In this document: positions 9,870 to 18,254 of the stretch, piece after piece
Layout: each line of letters starts with the position of its first letter
Numbering within the stretch: the first letter of the stretch is position 1
Source of the DNA: a virus
Length of the DNA stretch: 32,310 nt
IMG/VR virus record: IMGVR_UViG_3300005935_000071
Coordinates: 1 to 32,310 of that record
Strand: one strand, 5' to 3'
Position numbers and translations under genes: made by a program
Notes under the pieces: model-generated
Told to the model about the DNA's origin: nothing
Seen by the model: the letters and a program-made list of their open reading frames with translations, nothing else
The model's database searches: none

Positions 9870-11277
9870 TTATCTGTCCCCGTGGAGGAGGAGCATAAAC
9901 CCCCCTTATTCCTCTTAAATCAGTCATTTTATATCTAGCCTTTAAATAACTAATCCTAAATATATCGTAGATAGATCCAAACTTTAAATTAAACATGAAG
10001 AGATTACCTGAAGTTATCATTGAAGCAATTCCCATATTGTTAATAGGTGTATAACTTCCATATCCCCACATTATTAGATCATTAGCCCAGTCAACTGATA
10101 CTTCAGGTTCTACATTTAACAAAGCATCTGTCTCAACTGTAAATACTGTCTTCTGTCCCTTATAGCCCATGTCAAAGATTGATGTTGAGATTAGTGGACT
10201 AAAGATATCAATAGCTGCTGGAAGCATATAGCTTTCTTTATCTCTTCTCCATACAGCTGAAGGATGCTGTTGGATTTCGGTTAAGCCCTTTGGAGATAAT
10301 AAGAAGGTTTTCGTACTATTGCCAATGTAGAAGTCTTTCTCTTTAGGTTCATAACTAACTATAATATCTTCTCCAGCTAATTCCTCCATATACTGTTGAT
10401 AACCTAATTCCTTAATTCCGCCTCTTTCAGTTGTAAGAGATGTAGGAGATAACTCTCTAAGTATATAATCTTCACCAACATAGATATGCCGATTTAGATT
10501 ACCATTCATAGCTCCTTTATTAATCAACCCTATGTCACTAGCTTCAGCAAATCCAAATGAAGGTACAGGTGAAGTTACAGGACTAATTATTGTAATTCCT
10601 TTAGATGAGTAACCTATTACACTATCACCGTATCGTTTAGTATGATAAACTTCTCCACCATAAGGACAGCGTCTATAACCAGCTTCATTATAATTATCTG
10701 GAGTAAAGTCTATAGAACCAATCTTAGACCAAACATAATAGGTTTCATCACAGTCATGCCATACTCCAGATATATTACCACCTACTGCTTGCCCCTTGAA
10801 ATTGCATATAGTTTTCATCATTGGAATAGTTGGTGTTGCTGCTGTAATTGTCCAAGCTGTCAATGCTACATTCCAATAGATAATAACAGCTCCATTTGTC
10901 ATGAAGATATACTCACCGAAGTCAGCAACTTCCATCAACCCACCTTGACCATATATCAAAGTGTCAACATCAGCAATTTGAGTAACTGTCCAATGATCAT
11001 CTGAGACTGAATATACTAGATCATGAAAGCCATTGTCATCTCGAATAACTAAAATGTTATAAAGTTCTCCAGCAATAAACTGAGGAAAAGGCCAGTTATA
11101 TTTCATATCAACTGCTGGATTAATAGGATTATCGAGAGTTATATAAGCTTCAAGTCCCAACTTTCCAACTTTAAATCCTAAACACTCACGTAAGACTTGA
11201 GTGTTAAAAGGAGTTATCTCCTCTGGACTAAGTCCAACTTGAAATGCTTCATCAATGACCAGTTCAAATTCTCGCAT
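9859..11277 (-). CDS. tail hub/stabilisation-like virion protein
   Basis: A 472-residue, beta-rich protein with many short strands and Gly/Tyr-rich turns (for example CPYGGEVYHTKRYGDSVIGY), suggesting a beta-propeller or beta-barrel virion component. It comes after the head-tail adaptor in transcription order, where P22-type phages carry a tail hub/DNA stabilisation protein of very similar length. That assignment is inferred from order, size and fold impression only. The reading frame extends to a GTG at 11286, but AGGTG is correctly spaced for the ATG at 11277 (MREFELVIDEAF), so that start was chosen. The C-terminus is proline-rich (YAPPPRGQ). It overlaps the next gene by 11 bases. Confidence 0.55.
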   Translation of the reverse strand: MREFELVIDEAFQVGLSPEEITPFNTQVLRECLGFKVGKLGLEAYITLDNPINPAVDMKYNWPFPQFIAGELYNILVIRDDNGFHDLVYSVSDDHWTVTQIADVDTLIYGQGGLMEVADFGEYIFMTNGAVIIYWNVALTAWTITAATPTIPMMKTICNFKGQAVGGNISGVWHDCDETYYVWSKIGSIDFTPDNYNEAGYRRCPYGGEVYHTKRYGDSVIGYSSKGITIISPVTSPVPSFGFAEASDIGLINKGAMNGNLNRHIYVGEDYILRELSPTSLTTERGGIKELGYQQYMEELAGEDIIVSYEPKEKDFYIGNSTKTFLLSPKGLTEIQQHPSAVWRRDKESYMLPAAIDIFSPLISTSIFDMGYKGQKTVFTVETDALLNVEPEVSVDWANDLIMWGYGSYTPINNMGIASMITSGNLFMFNLKFGSIYDIFRISYLKARYKMTDLRGIRGVYAPPPRGQINDN

Positions 11278-11314
11278 TTTTGTCACCTGACAAGAGTTAC
11301 CAGTTCACCTACTG

Positions 11315-11818
11315 TTATTCTTCAGATATATCATTTTCGAGATCTTCAATTAAAAATTGTTTAACTACTGCATTTTTAACTTCAGGTACCCAAGTTATAG
11401 AAATCCAAACTTCATTAATTCCTTCTTCATTAGACAAAGGATTTAATGAAATAGTTAGTCGGTCTTTAGGTTTAACCTGCATGTCTATTGTAAATTCATG
11501 TTCTTTATTTGAGATTAGGAATCTACTAGCCTGGCCAGAAAGTTCACTATTAATAGATATTAACAAGTCAATCCCAGTCTTAGGTTTACTATTACAGTAG
11601 ACAATTCCAGTAGTTATCTTCCCTGTTATAGAAAACATATATTTTAAGGCAGGCCCTGAAATATTATCTCCACTTACACAAGCAGAGATTGGAAATGGAG
11701 TTAATAATGCTAACTTAGTTATCTTAGTCCGTCTTGATAATCGAGTAACTATAGTCTCAATAAACGAGATTCGCTTTTCATCTATTGGAATTCCTTCTGG
11801 AAATATAGTTTTTTTCAT
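11315..11818 (-). CDS. hypothetical virion protein
   Basis: A 167-residue protein not recognised. It is beta-rich in its middle and C-terminal portions (KYMFSITGKITTGIVYC, EFTIDMQVKPKDRLTISL, EVWISITWVPEVKNAVVKQF) and ends in an acidic tail. It starts two bases after the stop of the adaptor gene, with GGTGAT as a modest ribosome binding site. Its position between adaptor and tail hub suggests a connector or tail accessory protein. Confidence 0.5.
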   Translation of the reverse strand: MKKTIFPEGIPIDEKRISFIETIVTRLSRRTKITKLALLTPFPISACVSGDNISGPALKYMFSITGKITTGIVYCNSKPKTGIDLLISINSELSGQASRFLISNKEHEFTIDMQVKPKDRLTISLNPLSNEEGINEVWISITWVPEVKNAVVKQFLIEDLENDISEE

Positions 11819-12541
11819 TTAATCACCTATTGATGTTACTTCTGCGATTACTTCTTCAATATAGTCCATACCGAGCTGTTTTATATCTACAGCAATTGCA
11901 TTAGTCCAATCATTAACACCTTGAGTATTTCTATTAATAATTTCAGTTTGACGCATAGCTGCCATGATTAATAGCATAGGATGAACGACTGTCCAGTAGC
12001 TTAAATCAGTTTCTTCGACTAACTCTTTAGAGTAATAAAGACCCTTTATATCAACTACAGTTTTCTCACTTACTGGTACATTTAATAGAATAGTATTATA
12101 CTCGTGAGCATTACCAGAGGGAATTTCAACTGTACCAATAAATGACTCGAATGAATCTGCAGTCTCATTCTCTGGAATGTATCGAGTTATTGTAGGTGAA
12201 TAATATAATGGAGTTCCAGTTGATCTACTTGAAGGAAGGCCTGTTAGATAGTCAGTAATTAAGTCTGATAAGTTCATCTTTTCTAACTTCCATCTTGCTG
12301 ATGCTGTAGATGCCCAAACTTCCTTAATTGCCCTAGAGTATGGGATGGAAGCTGCATAGAACCCAGCCTCAATAAATCGAAAGCAGGAAGCAAAAGATTT
12401 TTGATTAGTGTCTAGTCTATCCAGAAACTTCCTTCCTTCATTAATAAAGAAGTCAGCTCCATTGTTAGAAAAGTCTGCATTTACAAGATCAAATCTTCCT
12501 GATAGCTCTCGGAACTTTGTTCTAACTTGTAATAAGTTCAT
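11819..12541 (-). CDS. head-tail adaptor protein, SU10-adaptor-like
   Basis: A 240-residue protein resembling the adaptor family that sits between portal and tail in SU10-like podoviruses. The N-terminal signature is VRTKFRELSGRFDLV followed by GADFFINEGRKFLDRL. The rest is helical with a central beta insertion, and ends in a helical segment (MLLIMAAMRQTEIINRNTQG) matching the family pattern I recall. The frame extends upstream to a TTG at 12553, but GAGG is correctly spaced before the ATG at 12541, so that start was chosen. It overlaps the preceding gene by 20 bases. It follows the capsid gene and precedes tail genes, as expected for a neck protein. Confidence 0.68.
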   Translation of the reverse strand: MNLLQVRTKFRELSGRFDLVNADFSNNGADFFINEGRKFLDRLDTNQKSFASCFRFIEAGFYAASIPYSRAIKEVWASTASARWKLEKMNLSDLITDYLTGLPSSRSTGTPLYYSPTITRYIPENETADSFESFIGTVEIPSGNAHEYNTILLNVPVSEKTVVDIKGLYYSKELVEETDLSYWTVVHPMLLIMAAMRQTEIINRNTQGVNDWTNAIAVDIKQLGMDYIEEVIAEVTSIGD

Positions 12542-12794
12542 AAGTTGCCTCAAATATATCTGGTTTACAAGGATAGAATTTTCTATTGTCTGTAGGAAAT
12601 GGCTCTTTAATTACCCAATCATCTAAAATTACTAACATATCACCTTCCAAAGTCTCTATAGTAAAATTATTAGCTCCCATGTCTCCAGGCTTCCATTTAT
12701 TAAGTCCCATACCTAATATCTTATCAAAGCTTTCCTTACTACCAAGCCATTGCTCAGCATCTACTATCACTGGTTTCTTTTTATATTTAGGCAT
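12522..12794 (-). CDS. PGDYG-like small phage protein
   Basis: A 90-residue protein of the type beginning MPKYKKKPV and ending with DDWVIKEPF..FYPCKPDIFEATYE, a pattern typical of small phage proteins with a PGDYG-like domain. The biochemical role is unknown. The start has an excellent CTGGAGG site. It is the first gene after the hairpins that follow the major capsid gene. The C-terminal KPDIFEATYE is characteristic, so the family is fairly sure although the function is not. Confidence 0.7.
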   Translation of the reverse strand: MPKYKKKPVIVDAEQWLGSKESFDKILGMGLNKWKPGDMGANNFTIETLEGDMLVILDDWVIKEPFPTDNRKFYPCKPDIFEATYELITS

Positions 12795-12808
12795 CTTGTC
12801 CTCCAGAC

Positions 12809-12828
12809 AATTAAATTATTTAAATAAC
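12809..12828. repeat. AT-rich junction motif, copy 3
   Basis: The minus strand reads GTTATTTAAATAATTTAATT, a copy of the junction motif with one change from the consensus half-site. It lies directly after the capsid-gene hairpin and just upstream of the CTGGAGG site of the next gene. Confidence 0.65.
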
Positions 12829-12863
12829 TGGAGAGCCATTGCTAGCTCTCCAGCCATTGCTGG
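12822..12863 (-). terminator. tandem hairpins after the major capsid gene
   Basis: Reading the minus strand after the capsid stop, there is a first hairpin CCAGC-AATG-GCTGG (12863-12850). A perfect 9-bp stem CTGGAGAGC/GCTCTCCAG with an 8-base loop follows (12853-12828), and then TTATTT. The U-tract is interrupted, so this may be a partial terminator or an mRNA-stabilising 3' structure that lets capsid message exceed downstream messages. Confidence 0.6.
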
Positions 12864-12875
12864 CCTGGTGGGAGG

Positions 12876-14180
12876 CTATAAGTTATTAGCCAAACCAACA
12901 CCATTTAAGACAGCACATTTCTGTGGCAGTCCAAACTCAAGACCAGCTTCCGTTAAGTACTCCTCATTAAGACCATCGACTCGTCTTTGGCCATAACCAG
13001 AAGAATGAGCTTTGGAAGAGTTCTCGGCGTAGAATGAAGTATCATCTACATATCGATAACCGAGTTCCTTCGGCTCAAGAATAATACCCATATTGCGAGT
13101 AGTTGCATCATAAGAAAACAGAGGGTGAGTTTTCATATGAATAGTTCCAAATGGAGTGATCCAAGATCGAATAGCCATACCGTAGGTTTTCTGTGCCGGC
13201 TGAAGATTGATCTGTCCACCTGTCATTGCCAAAGCATCAATACCAAGCAAAAATCCAGATCCACAAAGACACAGTTTATCCTCAGCACCAAACCGGAAGA
13301 TTTGCTCAAGCATATTCTTAAACCAGGTTTCACCTCCAGTTGCCCAGGTCTGTCCAGCGTAGGTAGCATTAAGAGTATAGTCATCACAGTTAGTTGGAGC
13401 ATACTGACGAATGAAGTTGATGACACCCATAGTGGTTCGCTCAGGCTTACCATTGTCACCTATATTCTGAGTCATAATTCCCCAGAGGAAGGCCAACTCC
13501 ATTTCCCAAGAATGCATTTCCAGAGCTTCAGACTTCGCCTTCTGATAATCATTAGGAGTACGAAGACGAGTTTTTAAAGCAGTACGAGTCATTGAAAGAG
13601 GCGAGCGAAAGATCTGGGTGTAATTATAGACCTGCACCGGATTAAGTGCAATCGCATCAGGCATCTCACCGCCCTCAGGGTTAATATTTCCGATGATTTT
13701 GAAGTTGTCACAATCACTGAGATCGTGAGTAGGGGAGTTATCATCAGCTTCAAGTAACTTCACAGCGAGTACAGAGTTGATCGTTCCTCTGGTAACGCCA
13801 GTCACTTTACAAACAACATCTACTCGGTAATCAGAAGCATCACGAAGCAGGATTTGATGACCCTGGCGAATCCTCTCAGCGAGTAAAGTAGTTATCTGAA
13901 TAAATAAAGCATCACCTGCAACTCCACCAGTGACATAAGCAACAGATAAGTCAGCAATAGTAAACACACCTGCTACAGCACCAGCTACAACATTCTGCTC
14001 TTGTGTCCACCAGTTAAACTGTGGATCATCGACAGAATTCCCTCCCATCATAGAAAGAATTGCAGTTAACGGAGCCATTCCATTTGGGTAGAGTTTTAAT
14101 ATCTGCTGTCTCCAATTAAGGGGACGTTGATTTGCTACCCAGTCACCTGTTCCACGCATTCCTAAAAATCCATCAGCCAT
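12876..14180 (-). CDS. major capsid protein, SU10-like (HK97 fold)
   Basis: A 434-residue major head protein. The segment YNYTQIFRSPLSMTRTAL followed by the helix with DYQKAKSEALEMHSWEMELAFLWG (about residues 188-238) matches the central signature of the SU10/DUF5309-type capsid family. The N-terminal region (NWRQQILKLYPNGMAPLTAILSMMG) is also typical. It lies downstream of scaffold and portal genes and upstream of the adaptor. The start has AAGGAG nine bases before ATG, and the base composition is somewhat more GC-rich than its neighbours, which fits a highly expressed gene. A tandem hairpin follows its stop. The assignment as major capsid is strong; the subfamily is moderate. Confidence 0.85.
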   Translation of the reverse strand: MADGFLGMRGTGDWVANQRPLNWRQQILKLYPNGMAPLTAILSMMGGNSVDDPQFNWWTQEQNVVAGAVAGVFTIADLSVAYVTGGVAGDALFIQITTLLAERIRQGHQILLRDASDYRVDVVCKVTGVTRGTINSVLAVKLLEADDNSPTHDLSDCDNFKIIGNINPEGGEMPDAIALNPVQVYNYTQIFRSPLSMTRTALKTRLRTPNDYQKAKSEALEMHSWEMELAFLWGIMTQNIGDNGKPERTTMGVINFIRQYAPTNCDDYTLNATYAGQTWATGGETWFKNMLEQIFRFGAEDKLCLCGSGFLLGIDALAMTGGQINLQPAQKTYGMAIRSWITPFGTIHMKTHPLFSYDATTRNMGIILEPKELGYRYVDDTSFYAENSSKAHSSGYGQRRVDGLNEEYLTEAGLEFGLPQKCAVLNGVGLANNL

Positions 14181-14206
14181 TTTATTTTCTCCTTAAGAAA
14201 AAGATA

Positions 14207-14225
14207 TTTAAATTGTTTAATTAAC
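14207..14225. repeat. AT-rich junction motif, copy 4
   Basis: The minus strand reads GTTAATTAAACAATTTAAA, one base from the core consensus in the centre and one at the end. It lies between the 142-residue protein gene and the ribosome binding site of the major capsid gene. Confidence 0.65.
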
Positions 14226-14232
14226 TATTACA

Positions 14233-14661
14233 CTAAGCCTGGGGAGCATCAGTTGTAGAAGCTGCAGTAGTCGGAGAAGGAGTAGTCCCAGGAGGTGCTG
14301 TAGTAGAAATCCCTGGCCAGTCAGCTTGCTGTCCAAGAGCTAACCAAGCAAGACCGTCAGAGTACATAAGAATTTTATCACACTTACCATCAAATACTAA
14401 ATCACCAACCCAGCATTCAGAGTCATCTTTGTCGGCAATTGTTACAGTGTTAACTGCGTCAGCATTTCTAACAACAATGCTGTAGAATCTCCCCTTTGCT
14501 TCAGCGACTGGAGGGAGTAAGATAATGATCGGCCCTGAATCACCATCTGCAGATGGACGAACTACATAATCAAAAGTTCGCATTTGAAAAGCTGCATTAG
14601 GATTAATGTATTTATCAACTATTTCCTTATCCTGTTGTGCACCTCTATCTTCTAAAGCCAT
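14233..14661 (-). CDS. virion-associated protein with Thr/Pro-rich C-terminal tail
   Basis: A 142-residue protein immediately upstream of the capsid gene. Residues 1-115 look like a compact beta domain (YVVRPSADGDSGPIIILLPP, FYSIVVRNADAVNTVTIAD, ILMYSDGLAWLAL), the kind of small beta fold seen in capsid decoration or fibre-associated proteins. Residues 119-142 form a low-complexity tail of Thr, Ser, Pro and Ala (TTAPPGTTPSPTTAASTTDAP), similar in character to the repeats in the neighbouring scaffold. The start has a strong GGAGG site. It may be a head decoration protein; the tail is a conceivable O-glycosylation target given the glycosyltransferase genes in this genome, but this is inference. 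Confidence 0.55.
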   Translation of the reverse strand: MALEDRGAQQDKEIVDKYINPNAAFQMRTFDYVVRPSADGDSGPIIILLPPVAEAKGRFYSIVVRNADAVNTVTIADKDDSECWVGDLVFDGKCDKILMYSDGLAWLALGQQADWPGISTTAPPGTTPSPTTAASTTDAPQA

Positions 14662-14673
14662 AATTAACCTCCA

Positions 14674-15504
14674 TTAGTAATCGTTAAGTGATTTATCCAT
14701 ATCTGCTAATTCATTAAGTAGTGGATTAGCATCTGGTTTGTTCTGTTGCCTTTGATTTTGCTGCTGTCCTTTGCGCTTAGGTAAGCGAGGAGTTGTCTTT
14801 TCGTTTGGTTTAACTGCTTGTTTCTGCAGATTTAATCGTTTACGAGTTTCAGCTCCTACAGAGTTTAAGATTTCTTTATAGGTCTTGTCAGGATTTTCTG
14901 CAGCAACTTCTTCAAAAACAACTGCTACGACCTTCTTAAAAGGTTCAAGGTCTTTGTTTTCATCATAGAATGTCTCACTAGCTTTTTTTAAACTAGCAGA
15001 CAATGCTACGTTATTCTTTACAATGTCAGGAATTGAACGAAGAATTTTTTCACTTCCAGTCCTCACTGAGGAATTAGCAACTTCAATACCTTTCTTAAAT
15101 ACTTTGTTTAAAAGTTTATTGAATAATTCTGGATCACGAGTTAAGTCGTCTAGATCTAATCCATCTAGAAAATTCTCATCTTCAGTTGGGGCATCTGTGG
15201 ATGGAGCAGTTGTTCCAGGAGCCTTAGTTGAAGGTTTAGGTTTTGTCTTTGATAATGCTTTTAATTCTGCATTTTCCTGCCTAAGCAAATCCATCTCAGA
15301 CGGAGCCTCTGTAGTAGGCGCATCTGTTACTGGAGCTTCTGTTGCAGCAGCATTAGTTGAAGGTGCATCAGTTCCAGGTGGATCAGTAGAAGGTGGGTCA
15401 GTACCTGGAGCTTCTGTAGATATACTCTCAGTAACTGGTGCAGTAGTTATTGCATTAAGTAAATTTCCCATAGCTTCTATCTCTTCATTAATTGTTCCTG
15501 GCAT
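14674..15504 (-). CDS. scaffold-like capsid assembly protein with TxAPx pentad repeats
   Basis: A 276-residue acidic, helical protein between portal-side genes and the capsid gene, the usual place of the scaffold. Residues 30-69 are eight tandem pentads of the form T-[E/D/N]-[A/P]-[P/A]-x. Residues 93-107 hold three more (starting TKAPG). Between them is a short coiled coil (MDLLRQENAELKALS). The remainder is a helical acidic domain (ENFLDGLDLDDLTRDPELFNKLLN) with a basic C-terminal segment rich in Lys and Gln (PRLPKRKGQQQNQRQQ), which commonly contacts the capsid protein. The start has GGGAGG at good spacing. The scaffold call comes from order and composition. Confidence 0.68.
   Translation of the reverse strand: MPGTINEEIEAMGNLLNAITTAPVTESISTEAPGTDPPSTDPPGTDAPSTNAAATEAPVTDAPTTEAPSEMDLLRQENAELKALSKTKPKPSTKAPGTTAPSTDAPTEDENFLDGLDLDDLTRDPELFNKLLNKVFKKGIEVANSSVRTGSEKILRSIPDIVKNNVALSASLKKASETFYDENKDLEPFKKVVAVVFEEVAAENPDKTYKEILNSVGAETRKRLNLQKQAVKPNEKTTPRLPKRKGQQQNQRQQNKPDANPLLNELADMDKSLNDY
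15184..15228 (-). repeat. three TxAPx pentad codon repeats (scaffold gene)
   Basis: Three 15-base units encode pentads beginning with Thr (TKAPG, then TTAPS and TDAPT) at residues 93-107 of the scaffold-like protein. They are diverged at the DNA level. Confidence 0.6.
15298..15417 (-). repeat. eight TxxPx pentad codon repeats (scaffold gene)
   Basis: Eight contiguous 15-base units encode residues 30-69, each beginning with Thr and mostly followed by an acidic residue, Ala/Pro, Pro and a variable residue. The low-complexity, mucin-like character is obvious in the translation. Confidence 0.75.
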
Positions 15505-15528
15505 TGCTAACCTCCCACGGTTAAGTTG

Positions 15529-15545
15529 GTTAAATTATTTAATGG
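15529..15545. repeat. AT-rich junction motif, copy 5 (partial)
   Basis: GTTAAATTATTTAATGG, whose complement matches all but the first few bases of the consensus. It lies between the 153-residue protein gene and the ribosome binding site of the scaffold gene. Confidence 0.55.
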
Positions 15546-15550
15546 TCTCA

Positions 15551-16012
15551 TTATTTAACTGAGAGTTGTCTCCAAAGTTCTTTCCAATAACCATAAGCTC
15601 CAGCACCATCTCCATCGATATTAGTTAAAGCAATTACATCGTCTAACTGAGCATCAAAGGAAGATAAAACTGGTAATTGATTAAGGTAGAGTTTTCCATC
15701 TGATTTAGTACCATCTATGAAGTTAATCGTGTTAGATCCGAAGATGAAGATTTTTATATTTCCTTCAGTACCTCCTCTTATCTTGGCAATGTTAGCAGCA
15801 CCAGTACAAGAGATTCGAACGACTTCAATTTTAGCAGAGCTAAGGTCAACTCCAACTGTTAGCGCTGTATCACCTGCAGTGATGATTAAAGTAGTAGAGT
15901 CAAAATCTGTTGAGTCTGCAAAGAGATTAATTGCAGTACGATTTGCCCTTATATATAATGGAAGGACACTGACTAATTCTTGGTCAGTCGGTTTAGTTAT
16001 GTCTAGAGTCAT
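15551..16012 (-). CDS. hypothetical virion protein (beta-rich)
   Basis: A 153-residue protein starting MTLDITKPTDQELVSVLPLYIRANRTAIN, a beginning I associate with small structural proteins of podoviruses near scaffold genes. The rest is beta-rich, with periodic hydrophobic strands (STTLIITAGDTALTVGVDLS, AKIEVVRISCTG, NIKIFIFGSNTINFIDGTK), and ends in a segment containing GAYGYWKELWRQLSVK. The role is unknown; a decoration or fibre attachment protein is possible. The start has TTGGAGG and overlaps the previous gene by 20 bases. Confidence 0.5.
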   Translation of the reverse strand: MTLDITKPTDQELVSVLPLYIRANRTAINLFADSTDFDSTTLIITAGDTALTVGVDLSSAKIEVVRISCTGAANIAKIRGGTEGNIKIFIFGSNTINFIDGTKSDGKLYLNQLPVLSSFDAQLDDVIALTNIDGDGAGAYGYWKELWRQLSVK

Positions 16013-16295
16013 CTTGTTTATCCTCCAAGATCTGTATTAGAATGTCAGGGATTTCTAAGAAGTATTGAACTGCTTTTCGTCTCCCTTTAATATCACCAAG
16101 GTGAATTAATGTCTCAGATTGATTAGGAATAATTTTAAATCCTTGATCGTCAACATGAGATTCACCTACTATATCATATTCGAGTTGGGCATTTTTAGCA
16201 AGTTGAATTAATTCATCTTTAAAGTCGTCCCAGAGCATAGATGATTTGAATTCTTCAATTTGCATTTTAGTAGATCTTACTTCTCTTTCTTCCAT
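15993..16295 (-). CDS. small hypothetical protein following the portal
   Basis: A 100-residue charged protein, not recognised. It has an N-terminal helical region rich in Glu and Lys, a central beta-like segment (SETLIHLGDIKGRRKAVQYF) and an acidic C-terminus. It starts one base after the portal stop, with GGGAG lying in the last portal codons, so it is translationally linked to the portal. It overlaps the next gene by 20 bases. Confidence 0.45.
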   Translation of the reverse strand: MEEREVRSTKMQIEEFKSSMLWDDFKDELIQLAKNAQLEYDIVGESHVDDQGFKIIPNQSETLIHLGDIKGRRKAVQYFLEIPDILIQILEDKQDDSRHN

Positions 16296-16296
16296 C

Positions 16297-18243
16297 TTAG
16301 GCTCCCACAGGTACCATGTTGCCAGCTTGAACTTGCTGCGCTACGGCATCATCTGGCATTGTCTGAGTTTGAATCTGACTCATGTTACGTTTGAAGTCTT
16401 CAACGTTCTTAGCTCCGAGTTCACTTGCTATATACATGAAAATTCTAGTTGTATCAAACTGCTGAGAAAGTTCAGGTGATTGACCAATTACTTTAAACAA
16501 CTCAATCCATGCATCAGAGAAGTTACCTCCAGGTATTGAACCATCTCGGACGATTAAGTCTGTAGAGATAGCCAAGTCATAAGGAGAAACTTTAACCCGT
16601 TGCTGTTTTCCAAATGTTTTAACTAACTGTTGTTCAGATCTTCCAGCAATCTTCACATACATGTCTTGAGACATATACTGTTGGGTATGGACAGCGAACA
16701 TAGTACCAACATCTTGCATGAATTGCATACTTATGATCATTGCTAGTCTTTGCAAGCGTGATACAGCAGATCCTCTAGTGCCTTGGAATTCACCTTTAGT
16801 TAAACGCTCAGGTCCACCTTGACGAAGTGCACCTTGCATTGATGCATCAGCTCCAGATACTCGATCCATCATTGAGGTTATATAAGTTGCATCTGCCATA
16901 TTAGCACGAGTTATGTCATTTACTTGAAGTTGCTGAACTACCTTATCAACTCCACGTCCCCATGCAGGTCGACGTAAGCGGATTAATTTACCAGGTTCTG
17001 GATCTTCAAGATCCTTAATATTAACAAGATAAGGATCAACAATTAGCATATCGTTAATAGCTTTGCGAACATTAGCTACATGCGAGTTAAACATGAAGTC
17101 GAGAGTACCTTGTAGTCCACCTAGAATTTCCATTCTTGCAATAGGTGTAATTGAGTATCCATCGTATTCAGGCGATGCAACTGCTACAGGATACATCCCA
17201 TGATTATGATCAGATCGCTCACATTGAGTAATGATATCATCTGCTGATAGACAAAAGAACCATTTCTCTGGATATTCTCCATCTGATAATCCCCATTCTT
17301 TTGGAATTAGATTAACATACATTTTGATATTATCAACTGGATTTGTAGACTGATTCATTGTCCTGCGTGAATCAGATGCTCCTCCAAACTTAATCTCTCG
17401 CTCACTCTGGTCATTTGAAAGGGAAGATTTTTTATCTTTTTTCGCTTTAAGATACCTTACATTAAATACACCTGAACTAGGCACTGCTTCATCTGAAAGC
17501 ATATTCATGTAGTTATCACGATCTATCCATCCGTTAAATTCGCCAGATTGAATATTACTACTAGCAACAGATGGATCAGGTAGCCACATATAAGGATCGA
17601 TGTTAGTCAGATCATTTCCTTCAAATATTACCTTATCAATAAAGTCTACAAAGTCAGTAGAAGACTCACCTAATCCACTCTCTGTAATTGACTGAGATTT
17701 AATCGGAACTCGGCCATTTCTAGTTACCCACCCAGGAATTCCAATACCTACTCCATAACTTAGAGAGTCTCTAAGGATTGTATGCAGAGCTAATGGCACC
17801 TTAGTTTTAATACAGTGAAGATTAACAACTAACTCCATCAACATAGCACCAATAGTATCATCATCTTCAACACCCTCATATTGGAACATAGGATTTTGAA
17901 AGAAAGCCATTGAGAGATAAGTTAACAATGATTCAAGGACAGAATAAGAATAAGGGAAAACTATTGATACAGGTTTTGTAGAGTCCTTTTTCTTAAGAAT
18001 CTTCTCTTTATCCTTTAAAGGGATATAAGCTGTTAATGTCTTATCTATTTCTCTCCAGGAAGGAAATCTCTTAGCCATTTCATTCCTTGACTCTCTAGCC
18101 CTAGTCCAGATTTTATTCCTTAGCTTAGTATGAAAATCGCTGTCTGGCTTTAAGTCTAAACCATTAGGATATTCATAATCAAAGCTCATCCTTGAATAAT
18201 CTGGCTTTGGTTCTGAAGGCTCACCTGATACAATGTAAGGCAT
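16297..18243 (-). CDS. portal protein
   Basis: A 648-residue protein with the layout of a podoviral portal (head-tail connector). The N-terminal region holds the hydrophobic segment IVFPYSYSVLESLLTYLSMA leading to FFQNPMFQYEG (about residues 93-125). A central region ends in MEILGGLQGTLDFMFNSHVANVRKAINDMLIVDP, the stem/crown region that typically contacts terminase and DNA. The C-terminal helical part contains ATYITSMMDRVSGAD and RLQRLAMIISMQFMQDV, followed by a Gln/Met-rich end. It would form the dodecameric ring through which DNA is packaged and ejected. The start ATG has GGGGAG seven bases upstream. The call rests on this pattern plus position before scaffold and capsid. Confidence 0.85.
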   Translation of the reverse strand: MPYIVSGEPSEPKPDYSRMSFDYEYPNGLDLKPDSDFHTKLRNKIWTRARESRNEMAKRFPSWREIDKTLTAYIPLKDKEKILKKKDSTKPVSIVFPYSYSVLESLLTYLSMAFFQNPMFQYEGVEDDDTIGAMLMELVVNLHCIKTKVPLALHTILRDSLSYGVGIGIPGWVTRNGRVPIKSQSITESGLGESSTDFVDFIDKVIFEGNDLTNIDPYMWLPDPSVASSNIQSGEFNGWIDRDNYMNMLSDEAVPSSGVFNVRYLKAKKDKKSSLSNDQSEREIKFGGASDSRRTMNQSTNPVDNIKMYVNLIPKEWGLSDGEYPEKWFFCLSADDIITQCERSDHNHGMYPVAVASPEYDGYSITPIARMEILGGLQGTLDFMFNSHVANVRKAINDMLIVDPYLVNIKDLEDPEPGKLIRLRRPAWGRGVDKVVQQLQVNDITRANMADATYITSMMDRVSGADASMQGALRQGGPERLTKGEFQGTRGSAVSRLQRLAMIISMQFMQDVGTMFAVHTQQYMSQDMYVKIAGRSEQQLVKTFGKQQRVKVSPYDLAISTDLIVRDGSIPGGNFSDAWIELFKVIGQSPELSQQFDTTRIFMYIASELGAKNVEDFKRNMSQIQTQTMPDDAVAQQVQAGNMVPVGA

Positions 18244-18254
18244 TAATTACTCCC

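Noticed and set aside
11278-11286. GTG start giving three extra residues on the hub-like protein
   Set aside because: AGGTG, which includes that GTG, is better read as the ribosome binding site for the ATG at 11277.
12542-12553. TTG start giving a longer adaptor protein
   Set aside because: The GAGG site fits the ATG at 12541, and the family pattern begins just after that ATG.
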